From CAWEWH01 sp963812775 (GTDB lineage: Bacteria > Pseudomonadota > Alphaproteobacteria > Rhizobiales > Beijerinckiaceae): a stretch of DNA of 64,000 nt. The position numbers and the translations under genes were made by a program. A model generated the notes under the pieces. It was given only the letters and a program-made list of their open reading frames with translations, was not told the DNA's origin and searched no databases. Numbering within the stretch: position 1 is the first letter of the stretch; every line of letters begins with the position of its first letter. Below are positions 57,905-64,000 of the stretch, one piece after another. Location: positions 62,001-126,000 of the forward strand of contig CAWEWH010000008.1 in assembly GCA_963812775.1 (NCBI GenBank), written 5' to 3'.

Positions 57905-58078
57905 GTGAAAGAGACCAAACAGCGCTTCGCGCGCAAGCCTTCGAAAAAGTCAGCACCCGTCAAGCGCGTCTCGCTGTCGACCGAGGAACAGCAGGCCTAC
58001 GAGACCTTGGCGCAGGAACGCGGCAAACGAGAGAGCGACTACAGCCGCCACCTGCCGCGCGACGCCAAGACCAGATAG
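57905..58078 (+). CDS. Small hypothetical protein
   Basis: A 57-residue ORF from a GTG start, lysine/arginine-rich, with VSLSTEEQQAYETLAQERGK, which looks helical. A longer frame begins at 57833. Weak evidence: no clear ribosome-binding site, no recognised family. Confidence 0.4.
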   Translation: MKETKQRFARKPSKKSAPVKRVSLSTEEQQAYETLAQERGKRESDYSRHLPRDAKTR

Positions 58079-58121
58079 GTCGGTGCGCTTGGCTATAGGC
58101 GCCATGCCCAAGGGGCGCACG

Positions 58122-58442
58122 ATGACCGACAAGACGATCGATCTCGACAGTCACCGCGGCATGGTCGCCCAGAAGGCGACTGACCTTCGGCGCCTGCTCG
58201 CCGACGTGGCTGCCGATCGCGAAGCGCTGCGCACGCGCCAAGACGAACTCGAGACGCAGCTGATTGCCTCGCCAGCCGAAAACTGGCACGACGCCGCCGC
58301 GAAGGCGCGCTACCTGCTGAACCTTTTCGCCGCCTCGCTGGCGGCCGAGGATCCGCGCAGGCAGAAGCTGATCGCCGCGGTTATCGCGGACTTCGAGCGG
58401 CTCTCGCACGAGAGCGATGACGGCGGCCAGCCGCACGCGTGA
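58122..58442 (+). CDS. Conserved hypothetical protein (rhizobial)
   Basis: A 106-residue, mostly helical protein beginning MTDKTIDLDSHRGMVAQKAT and continuing with a coiled-coil-like DREALRTRQDELETQLI. The ATG is preceded by GGGGCGCACG. The family is common in Bradyrhizobiaceae and lacks a known function. It lies a little upstream of cspA in the island of small genes. Confidence 0.7.
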   Translation: MTDKTIDLDSHRGMVAQKATDLRRLLADVAADREALRTRQDELETQLIASPAENWHDAAAKARYLLNLFAASLAAEDPRRQKLIAAVIADFERLSHESDDGGQPHA

Positions 58443-58637
58443 CGTGGCCTGCGCCGTTACTTTTGTTGACGCGGATCGGTCAAAGGCGTACGAGAGCGCG
58501 TTCAAGTTTTTCGGCCTGCCTTGCCGCTCGGTCCCTTGGGATCGCCTTCCAAGACACCCAAAAACTCGGATCGTCGGCCTGACGCGCTTTGTGGCGCGGC
58601 AGAACGCGCCTTCGTGCGCACAACCAAGGAGGCCAGC

Positions 58638-58841
58638 ATGGCTCAAGGTACGGTTAAGTTCTTCAATATGCAGAAGGGGTTCGGTTTCATCCAGCCGAAC
58701 GACGGCTCCAAGGACGTATTCGTGCATATCAGCGCGCTCGAGCGCGCCGGCATTCCGATGCTGAGCGAGGGCCAGAAGGTGCAGTTCCAAGTGGTCAGCG
58801 AGCGCGGCAAGCAGGCCGCGAGCGACATCGAGCTGATCTGA
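58638..58841 (+). CDS. cspA: Cold-shock protein (CspA family)
   Basis: A 67-residue single cold-shock domain protein, MAQGTVKFFNMQKGFGFIQP at the start (RNP1 KGFGFIQ) and RNP2 VFVHIS. The ATG follows AAGGAGGCCAGC. Such proteins bind single-stranded nucleic acid and act as RNA chaperones. It is intact, unlike its paralogue at 50075. It is followed by a conserved small gene 68 bases downstream, probably co-transcribed. Confidence 0.95.
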   Translation: MAQGTVKFFNMQKGFGFIQPNDGSKDVFVHISALERAGIPMLSEGQKVQFQVVSERGKQAASDIELI

Positions 58842-58909
58842 CCGGCGCCTCTGAAATGCCCGGCATGTCCCGGCCGCCGGGACATGCCGGTCGCTTGCTG
58901 GAGGACACG

Positions 58910-59101
58910 ATGACCCACAAGTTCAACGTCGGGCAGTCGGTGGTGTTTGCCGGCATGCCGTCGCAGTTGCGGCCGAACGGTCAGTTCCAGATCATCCGGC
59001 AATTGCCTCCCGACATGCGCGGCGAGCCGCTCTACCGCATCAAGACGGCGGGCGAGAGCTATGAGCGCATGGTGCGCGAAAGCCAGATCAAGCGCAGCTA
59101 G
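58910..59101 (+). CDS. Conserved small hypothetical protein
   Basis: A 63-residue protein, MTHKFNVGQSVVFAGMPSQL to MVRESQIKRS, starting at the ATG after CTGGAGG. A short SH3-like beta-barrel pattern (VGQSVVF, GQFQIIRQLP, LYRIKTAGE) suggests a nucleic-acid or partner-binding protein. It is common downstream of csp or other stress genes in rhizobia; function unknown. Confidence 0.75.
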   Translation: MTHKFNVGQSVVFAGMPSQLRPNGQFQIIRQLPPDMRGEPLYRIKTAGESYERMVRESQIKRS

Positions 59102-59300
59102 AGCACGTCCGGCTTATCGTCGCGGGAGAGCCGCCCAGGGGGCGTTCCGCATTGGCCAGATCGTGTCTCCCGCAGGCTTCATCGCCGCCATCCCGCCGCT
59201 CTCGTTGTTCTTCCTCATGCAGCAGCATTTCATCGCCGGCCTGACGCTGGGCGGTGGAGGAGTGGCAGCGGGGCAATCGCGGCGAGGCGCGCCAGCGCTA

Positions 59301-60023
59301 CTAGCAATGCAGATAAGTCGGGTCGAACTCGGCGCGCCGTTGCAGGCCGCCCCAGTCGACAATGGTGACGAGCCCATCGCGGATGCGGATCAGCCCCTCG
59401 CGCTTCAGTTTCTGAATGCTGCGGTTCACCTGCACGAGCGACAGGCCGAGGGCGTCGCCGAGCTCCTGCTGGGTCAACGACAGCTGGAAGCTGTTGGAGG
59501 TGGTCAGGCCGGCTGTGCGGAAGCGATGGAACAGCTCGCACAGGAGATGTGCCGTGCGCCCCGCCGCCGGGCGGCCGCCGACCACGACGATCCATTCGCG
59601 GAACACCGCCGCGTCGACCAAAGTGTCACGCCAGAACGTCTGGCCGATGCGCGGGAAGCGGGCGATCAACTCGCGCACGCGCTCGTGGCGGATCAGCGCC
59701 ACCTTGCTCGGCAGCAGCGTCGCCAGACCATGATCCATGATCTTCAGGTGCAGGCTCTGCAGATCGGGGATATCGCCCGGCAGGTGAAACGACAGGATCT
59801 GTCGCCGGCCGCTCGCCAGCATCTTGTAGCGGCAGGCAAAGCCGTCGAGCAGGATGGCGCACTCGGTCGGGATGTCGCCCTCGCGCACCACGTCCTCGTC
59901 GGCATCGAAGTCCTTCAGCGTCACCGGCAGCGCCGTGATGGCGGCCCGCTCCTCGCGGGCGAGCGGTCCCACCTGGCTGAGCTTGCGGGCGAGAACGTCG
60001 ATCTCGGCCAGTCGTGCATGCAT
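59301..60023 (-). CDS. Crp/Fnr family transcription regulator
   Basis: A 240-residue regulator with an N-terminal cyclic-nucleotide-binding-type domain (EGDIPTECAILLDGFACRYK; FHLPGDIPDLQSLHL) and a C-terminal winged helix (LTQQELGDALGLSLVQVNRSIQKLKREGLI). The start at MHARLAEIDV gives the usual length. It lacks the Fnr cysteine cluster. This branch is abundant in rhizobia, and several members are stress-responsive. It is divergent from the DUF6894 gene; a possible EcfG-type promoter lies upstream. Confidence 0.88.
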   Translation of the reverse strand: MHARLAEIDVLARKLSQVGPLAREERAAITALPVTLKDFDADEDVVREGDIPTECAILLDGFACRYKMLASGRRQILSFHLPGDIPDLQSLHLKIMDHGLATLLPSKVALIRHERVRELIARFPRIGQTFWRDTLVDAAVFREWIVVVGGRPAAGRTAHLLCELFHRFRTAGLTTSNSFQLSLTQQELGDALGLSLVQVNRSIQKLKREGLIRIRDGLVTIVDWGGLQRRAEFDPTYLHC

Positions 60024-60084
60024 GGTGCCAATACCTTCAACGCCCGAGCTCGAGGCCCGGCTTCCGATGGATGAGCCGGAACGG

Positions 60085-60110
60085 TACGCAATTGTTCCAG
60101 GAATTGTTCC
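60085..60110 (-). promoter_or_regulatory. Possible EcfG-type promoter of the Crp/Fnr gene
   Basis: On the minus strand GGAAC (60110-60106), 17 bases, then CGTA: one base off the general-stress sigma consensus GGAAC-N16/17-CGTT. The direct repeat AATTGTTCC (60090-60098 and 60102-60110) overlaps it and could be an operator. Low confidence. Confidence 0.35.
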
Positions 60111-60141
60111 GAAGGCGCGGTCACCGACCCGCGGCGTCTCT

Positions 60142-60166
60142 GGAACCACGGCAGTTTCGCGTCGTT
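60142..60166 (+). promoter_or_regulatory. EcfG (general stress response) promoter of the DUF6894 gene
   Basis: GGAAC at 60142-60146, 16 bases, CGTT at 60163-60166: an exact match to the alphaproteobacterial EcfG promoter consensus. It ends 30 bases before the start codon, so the gene downstream is probably part of the general stress regulon controlled by PhyR/NepR/EcfG. Confidence 0.75.
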
Positions 60167-60196
60167 CCCTCACCGGGGAGGCCCGAGGAGCGACAA

Positions 60197-60445
60197 ATGC
60201 CCCGGTATTTCTTCCATCTCCGGGAAGCCGACGCGACCAGCAAGGACGAGGAAGGGCGGGAGCTTCCCGACGAGGCCACCGCTCGCCGGCAGGCCGCCGA
60301 AGCCGCCCGGGAGCTCGCCGCCCAGGCGGTGCTCGAAGGCGAGGTCATCAATCGCCAATGCGTCGAGGTCATCGACGGCTCCGGCAAGCACGTGACCACC
60401 GCCATGCTGCGGGATGCGGTGCGGCTCGCGCCGCAGCAACGATAG
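60197..60445 (+). CDS. DUF6894 family protein
   Basis: An 82-residue cytosolic protein starting MPRYFFHLREADATSKDEEG, which is the DUF6894 signature (PRYFFH and the D-x-E-G loop). It has a small beta-alpha fold with a helical Ala-rich middle. The ATG follows AGGAGCGACAA. The family is abundant in Rhizobiales and has no known role; the EcfG-type promoter suggests expression under stress. Confidence 0.88.
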   Translation: MPRYFFHLREADATSKDEEGRELPDEATARRQAAEAARELAAQAVLEGEVINRQCVEVIDGSGKHVTTAMLRDAVRLAPQQR

Positions 60446-60477
60446 CCATAGCCACGTCAACCATCGTGCTCATGCCG

Positions 60478-60499
60478 GCGTATGTCTTTTGACATACGC
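60478..60499. promoter_or_regulatory. Perfect palindrome between DUF6894 gene and HTH-like gene
   Basis: GCGTATGTC-TTTT-GACATACGC, a perfect 9-bp inverted repeat with a TTTT loop, 32 bases after the DUF6894 stop and upstream of the HTH-like gene. It has no T-run, so it is more likely an operator than a terminator. Confidence 0.5.
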
Positions 60500-60564
60500 A
60501 ATCGGTGCGCGAGCCCTTAGAGCAGATCGCCGCCGCGCGCTTCGATGAGGCGTGGCTCTCGGCA

Positions 60565-61026
60565 ATGGCGATCGGGACAAGCGTTGTGACAGTGCGCGGC
60601 AAGAACGGCTCGAAGGCCTATCATCTCTTTCTCGACATCGTCGCCGCCGTGGCGCGCTCGCCGGACGGCTTGACGGTGCGCGAGATCGGCCGCGTGCTCG
60701 ATCTGCAGCCCGAGCTTGTCGCGCATTGCATCGCGGTGCATTTCTATCTCGAGACGCGGCCGCGCGAGCCGATCCCGATACCGACGCCAGCCGATTACCG
60801 CGTGCCCGGTCTCGATGAGCGAATCGACCGCGCGCGGCTCGAAATCCTGGGCATCGGATCTTGCCGGCCGCGGCGGCGACGAGCCGCGCGGCAACGGCCG
60901 TCGGCAGCACTGAGCCAACGCATGGATGCGCCGTTGCCGCGGCGGCCCATGCGTCGGGCCGCTCCTTTCGCATCGATGCGATTGGGAACCTTCGCGGGCC
61001 TGTCGCCATTTTTCAGTGGTCCTTGA
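60565..61026 (+). CDS. Small HTH-like protein, copy B of a paralogous pair
   Basis: About 153 residues from ATG 60565; a GTG at 60505 would add 20. The core YHLFLDIVAAVARSPDGLTV with REIGRVLDLQPELVAHCIAV and TPADYRVPGLDERI matches copy A at 55802. The final 60 residues are Arg/Ala-rich and without pattern; a one-base shift near 60860 would end the protein at 60913 instead, at about 116 residues, closer to copy A. The family is unrecognised. It may be a small DNA-binding protein. Confidence 0.5.
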   Translation: MAIGTSVVTVRGKNGSKAYHLFLDIVAAVARSPDGLTVREIGRVLDLQPELVAHCIAVHFYLETRPREPIPIPTPADYRVPGLDERIDRARLEILGIGSCRPRRRRAARQRPSAALSQRMDAPLPRRPMRRAAPFASMRLGTFAGLSPFFSGP

Positions 61027-61065
61027 CCGTTCCGGCATGCGACGCCGCCAGCGAAGGAGAGCGAC

Positions 61066-61317
61066 ATGGCAAAGTACTCCCGCGCAGCCTCGAAGACCGT
61101 CGAGAGCGCCATGCGCCGGCGCAAGAAGGGAACGCTGAAGAGCGGCCGGAGCGGCAAGACGGTGAAGAGCCGCAAGCAGGCAATCGCCATCGGGCTCTCA
61201 GAGGCGCGGCGCAAGGGCAAGAAGGTGCCGGCGCGGCGGCGTTCGAGCCGCCCGTCGGCGCGGCGCGCCACCCGCAAGTCGACGCGCACCTCGGCCCGGA
61301 GGTCGAGCCGCCGATAG
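61066..61317 (+). CDS. DUF6496 domain-containing basic protein
   Basis: An 83-residue very basic protein: MAKYSRAASKTVESAMRRRK and RSGKTVKSRKQAIAIGLSEA, then an Arg/Ser-rich tail (RRSSRPSARRATRKS). This is the DUF6496 pattern, often paired with stress genes in rhizobia. The tail resembles histone- or protamine-like DNA-binding ends. The ATG follows AAGGAGAGCGAC. Followed by a good terminator. Confidence 0.85.
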   Translation: MAKYSRAASKTVESAMRRRKKGTLKSGRSGKTVKSRKQAIAIGLSEARRKGKKVPARRRSSRPSARRATRKSTRTSARRSSRR

Positions 61318-61339
61318 GCACGGCGCGTCCCGCAAACGA

Positions 61340-61366
61340 AAAGGCCGGCGCTGAGGCCGGCCTTTC
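61340..61366 (+). terminator. Rho-independent terminator after DUF6496 gene
   Basis: AAAGGCCGG (61340-61348) pairs with CCGGCCTTT (61357-61365) across an eight-base loop; the 3' arm ends in TTT. It lies 23 bases after the stop codon. Confidence 0.7.
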
Positions 61367-61388
61367 GAAAATCCCGTTGATGCTGGGG

Positions 61389-61554
61389 CTAGTGTGCCGA
61401 ACTTGAAGTTCGCTACATTGCCTGGATCAGCTAGCTCGCGAACTTCAAATTCGAAAAGCACACTAGAAACAATCTCTTCTAGTGTCGCTTTGATTCCAAA
61501 ATTCGCTACGAGGCCTCCATCAAGATCATGCGAATTTTGGAATCGCGACACTAG
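61389..61554. repeat. Two tandem palindromic repeat units next to cheY
   Basis: Unit 1, 61389-61466, begins CTAGTGTGC and ends GCACACTAG, with inner arms around GAACTTGAAGTTCGC / GCGAACTTCAAATTC. Unit 2, 61479-61554, begins CTAGTGTCGC and ends GCGACACTAG, with inner arms GATTCCAAAATTCGC / GCGAATTTTGGAATC. The last TAG bases are shared with the cheY stop. Two such units in a row look like a repeat element rather than a terminator. Confidence 0.75.
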
Positions 61555-61934
61555 CCGCCGCACACCGCTTCGATCTTCGCCTTCAGGGTCTGCGCGTTGA
61601 AGGGCTTGACGATGTAATTGTTCACGCCGGCCTTCTTGGCGGCGATGACGTTCTCGGTCTTCGATTCCGCCGTCACCATGATGAAGGGCACGCTGCGCAG
61701 CCCTTCGTCGGTGCGCACCTGCCGCAAGAGCTCGTAGCCCGTCATCGGCTCCATGTTCCAGTCGGAGATGACGAGCGAGTACTTCTTCTCTTTCATCTTG
61801 GCCAGCGCGCTCGATCCGTCGGGCGCATCGTCCACGTCTTCGAATCCAAGCTGTTTCAAGAGATTGCGGATGATCCGAACCATGGTCTGGTAGTCATCGA
61901 CCACGAGGATCGGCATCGACAGATCAAGAGCCAT
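61551..61934 (-). CDS. cheY: CheY-like chemotaxis response regulator
   Basis: A 127-residue single receiver domain. ILVVDDYQTMVRIIRNLLKQ contains the acidic pair, LVISDWNMEPMTGYELL the phosphorylated Asp (about residue 57), IMVTAES the Thr and YIVKPFNAQTL the Lys. It has the CheY-specific WNMP-like loop (DWNMEPM). It would bind the flagellar switch when phosphorylated. It is not next to a chemotaxis operon here; a disrupted cheZ is at 23.3 kb. Its stop codon lies within a repeat unit. Confidence 0.88.
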   Translation of the reverse strand: MALDLSMPILVVDDYQTMVRIIRNLLKQLGFEDVDDAPDGSSALAKMKEKKYSLVISDWNMEPMTGYELLRQVRTDEGLRSVPFIMVTAESKTENVIAAKKAGVNNYIVKPFNAQTLKAKIEAVCGG

Positions 61935-62330
61935 GATTCGCTCCGCTCGCACCGAAAGTCGGCCGGCGCGTCCCTGAAATGAGGCGCGCTCGCGCCTTAC
62001 CCACCGGGCCACGTTATAAAAAGGCCGTTTCGAAGCAGTTAATGGGACCTGCCGCAACAGTGTATGGTGACTTTTGCGTATTGATCGGTCCGCCGCTACG
62101 GCACCCTGAGGCCGTTGCAAGTGTGACAGTTCCGCGATTCGCCTGTCGTTGAGGCGGCATTGGATCAAGTTTCGCACCGTGAGCGACACTGTAAAAGGCT
62201 TGATTCTCGTGTGCTTTTTGAATTTGAAGCTCGCCGGACGCCAATCGATGGCTTGGCGGACCTCAGATTCAGCCCGCTAGCCCCGGCAAATCGGTCATAA
62301 GGGCGGGGTCCACCGGAGCAGAACCGCGAC
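61935..62330. other. Intergenic region with inverted copy of the cheY-side repeat
   Basis: Should contain the cheY promoter. The stretch 62183-62234 (GCGACACT, 17 bases, then CGTGTGCTTTTTGAATTTGA) resembles the reverse complement of 61435-61488, so related repeat copies flank cheY in opposite orientation. Nothing else recognised. Confidence 0.6.
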
Positions 62331-62762
62331 ATGTTGCGCACCTATGCCTTCGAAGATCTCAGCATCGGCATGCGCGAGACCCTGATGCGGACGGTGATGG
62401 AAAGCGACGTAACCAGCTTCGCCAGCGTCACCGGCGACAACAACCCGATCCACCTCGACGAGCGCTATGCCGCCGGCACCCGCTTTGGCCAGCGCATCGC
62501 CCACGGCATGTTCACGGCCGGCCTGATTTCGGCGGTGATCGGCACAAAATTGCCGGGCCCGGGGGCCGTCTACCTGTCGCAGACCTTGCAATTCCTGGCC
62601 CCGGTGCGCATCGGCGACGTGGTGACGGCTTCGGCCGAGATCGTCGAGCTCGTGGCGGAGAAGCGCCGCGCGCGGCTGTTCTGCGACTGCGTCATGGACG
62701 GCAAGCCGGTGCTCGAAGGGGAGGCCTGGGTGATGGTGCCCGGCCGCAAGTCGCGCGCTTGA
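62331..62762 (+). CDS. MaoC family dehydratase
   Basis: A 143-residue hotdog-fold protein with the hydratase 2 motif: SVTGDNNPIHLDERYA, in which Asp and His are the catalytic pair of (R)-specific enoyl-CoA hydratases. The C-terminus has YLSQTLQFLAPVRIGDVVTA. Roles include polyhydroxyalkanoate precursor supply (PhaJ-type) or other acyl-CoA hydrations. It lies 59 bases upstream of ribF on the same strand. Confidence 0.88.
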   Translation: MLRTYAFEDLSIGMRETLMRTVMESDVTSFASVTGDNNPIHLDERYAAGTRFGQRIAHGMFTAGLISAVIGTKLPGPGAVYLSQTLQFLAPVRIGDVVTASAEIVELVAEKRRARLFCDCVMDGKPVLEGEAWVMVPGRKSRA

Positions 62763-62821
62763 CCCGGTCATGGCTTGTTGTCAGTTACCGCCCGGCCGCG
62801 TCGCGGCTCATCCAGCCTTGA

Positions 62822-63850
62822 ATGACTAGCAGCGAGATGGCCGAGCCCAGCAGCGAGATGGCCGAGCCCTTGGAAAAACGTCACGGTGGCGACCGCTTCT
62901 TGGTCGCGCGCCTCGACGCCCCCTTGCCCGTCGGGCTCGAGCGGCCGGTCATCGCCATCGGCAATTTCGACGGGCTGCACAGCGGTCATCGCGCCGTCAT
63001 CACGGCCGCCCAGACGCTTGCCGCAAACCTCGGCCGGCCGGCGGCCGTGCTCACCTTCGAGCCGCATCCGCGCACCTTCTTCCGCCCCGCCGAACCTGTC
63101 TTCCGCCTGACGCCGCAGCCCGTGCAGGCGACCATCCTGGCGCGCTGGAATCTCGACGGCATGATCGTCGGCACCTTCGACGCGGCGATGGCCGGCACCA
63201 CGGCTGAGGCCTTCATCGAAGGTCTGCTTGTGGCGCGGCTCGGCATCGCCGGAATAGCGATCGGCCACGACTTCCATTTCGGCAAAGCCCGCGGCGGCTC
63301 GCCGGCGCTGCTGTCGGAGCGCGGCCGCGGCCTTGGCTTCCCGGTCGTCGTGGTGAGCCCGGTGACCGATCACGCCACGCCCGTCTCGTCGAGCCGCGTG
63401 CGCGCCGCGCTGGAGGCAGGCGAGGTGGCCCATGCCAACGAGCTGCTTGGTTATCGCTGGTTCGTGCAGGGCCGCGTGCACCACGGCGCCAAGCGCGGGC
63501 GCGCGCTCGGCTTTCCCACCGCCAATGTGCGGCTCCCCGACGATTGCCGCCTGCGGCACGGCATCTATGCGGTGCGCATCGCCGTCGGCGACGCCGTTCA
63601 TGATGGCGTGGCGAGCTTCGGCCGGCGCCCCACCTTCGACAACGGCGCGCCGCTGCTCGAAGTCTTCATTTTCCACTTCGATGCCGACATCTACGACCGG
63701 GACGTGGCGGTGGAGTTCTGCGGCTTCGTCAGGGGCGAGGAGCGGTTTGATTCGGCCGACGCGCTCATCGCACGGATGCACCGCGACAGCGCCGAGGCGC
63801 GCCGGCTGCTTGCTGCGCTGCCGGCCGCGCCGCCCTCGCTGATCGGCTAG
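62822..63850 (+). CDS. ribF: Bifunctional riboflavin kinase/FAD synthetase
   Basis: A 342-residue enzyme making FMN and FAD from riboflavin. The N-terminal FAD synthetase domain has VIAIGNFDGLHSGHRAVI and the HDFHFGKARGG loop, with SSSRVRAALEAGEV; the C-terminal kinase has KRGRALGFPTANVRL and GVASFGRRPTF. The N-terminus contains a perfect 21-base tandem repeat that yields SSEMAEP twice, so the start is uncertain: ATG 62822, or one of the repeat ATGs at 62837 and 62858. Confidence 0.93.
   Translation: MTSSEMAEPSSEMAEPLEKRHGGDRFLVARLDAPLPVGLERPVIAIGNFDGLHSGHRAVITAAQTLAANLGRPAAVLTFEPHPRTFFRPAEPVFRLTPQPVQATILARWNLDGMIVGTFDAAMAGTTAEAFIEGLLVARLGIAGIAIGHDFHFGKARGGSPALLSERGRGLGFPVVVVSPVTDHATPVSSSRVRAALEAGEVAHANELLGYRWFVQGRVHHGAKRGRALGFPTANVRLPDDCRLRHGIYAVRIAVGDAVHDGVASFGRRPTFDNGAPLLEVFIFHFDADIYDRDVAVEFCGFVRGEERFDSADALIARMHRDSAEARRLLAALPAAPPSLIG
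62828..62869 (+). repeat. 21-base tandem repeat at the start of ribF
   Basis: Two exact copies of a 21-base unit (62828-62848 and 62849-62869), each encoding SSEMAEP. The copy number could change the N-terminal length or alter which ATG is used. Confidence 0.85.
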
Positions 63851-64000
63851 AGCGCGCGCCACCCGCAAGGGTAAACCGGCGTTAGCAAATGGCTGCCCTG
63901 TCGAGGCAGTTGCGGCGATGGGCGCCGGGTTCCTTAACCCCGAATTAGCACGCCCACGCCAATATGCTGAAAATTTGATTGAGCAATGGGCGCGTATCGC
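63851..64000. other. Window end, intergenic
   Basis: About 150 bases after ribF, including an AT-richer end (AATATGCTGAAAATTTGATTGAGC at 63961-63984). No gene is seen; the next gene probably begins beyond the window. Confidence 0.35.

Noticed and set aside
61389..61554. The two palindromes as a cheY terminator
   Set aside because: They are long, duplicated, lack a T-run and have a related copy upstream of cheY; a repeat element is the better reading, although an effect on transcript ends is possible.

Overview
This is about 64 kb of high-GC DNA from an alphaproteobacterium, most likely of the order Hyphomicrobiales (Rhizobiales), near Bradyrhizobiaceae or Xanthobacteraceae. The evidence is the HisZ-type histidine operon, a perfect CIRCE element with a CTTGAC-N17-CTATGT promoter in front of groESL, an EcfG-type stress promoter, small conserved families typical of rhizobia (DUF1488, DUF2076, DUF6496, DUF6894) and lipid-rich chromosomal catabolism. 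No prophage, plasmid core, insertion sequence or CRISPR array was seen.

Layout. 1-12 kb holds a SecY tail, a glutathione/2-hydroxychromene-type pair, crotonases, a dienoyl-CoA-reductase-like SDR, an epimerase, three acyl-CoA dehydrogenases (two of them a tandem duplicate) and a luciferase-like oxidoreductase: an acyl-CoA or aromatic degradation neighbourhood. 12-16 kb is a cyanate uptake and hydrolysis operon (substrate-binding protein, permease, ATPase, cynS) behind a sigma-54 promoter. 16-20.5 kb has a cytochrome c divergent from glcDEF. 20.5-27.7 kb is mixed: a 24-residue lysine-rich peptide, DUF2076, an L,D-transpeptidase, cheZ, a flippase, an EamA exporter, and a PaaI thioesterase with a MarR regulator. 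27.7-31.5 kb has groESL, a slipin gene and tRNA-Gly. 32.7-39.3 kb is a TRAP transporter/amidase/esterase unit. 40-46 kb has a 2OG-Fe(II) oxygenase, two tandem SbmA/BacA-like ABC transporters and a META-domain protein. 46-50 kb is hisG-hisZ-hisS and a cold-shock gene. 50.6-55.4 kb has an omega-aminotransferase, a degenerate EAL protein, a HAD phosphatase and a SMUG2-like glycosylase. 55.8-61.3 kb is a run of small, probably stress-related genes (S21, DUF1488, CspA, a Crp/Fnr regulator, DUF6894, DUF6496, and two copies of an unrecognised helix-turn-helix-like family). 61.5-64 kb has a CheY flanked by inverted repeat copies, a MaoC dehydratase and ribF.

The most striking anomaly is the number of single-base insertions and deletions in otherwise well-conserved genes. 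They are extremely dense in hisZ and hisS (47.6-49.9 kb), and single events hit a methyltransferase, cheZ, slipin, amidase, ABC transporter, META-domain and csp genes. Since hisS is essential and the protein segments are well preserved in alternating frames, sequence error is the most likely cause, and these loci should be read with that in mind.

The candidates for new biology are modest: the stress island with its EcfG promoter and the paired HTH-like proteins, the inverted palindromic repeats around cheY, the TRAP/amidase unit with an 18-bp operator, and the 24-residue lysine-rich peptide. I do not see a complete, clearly undescribed multi-gene system.
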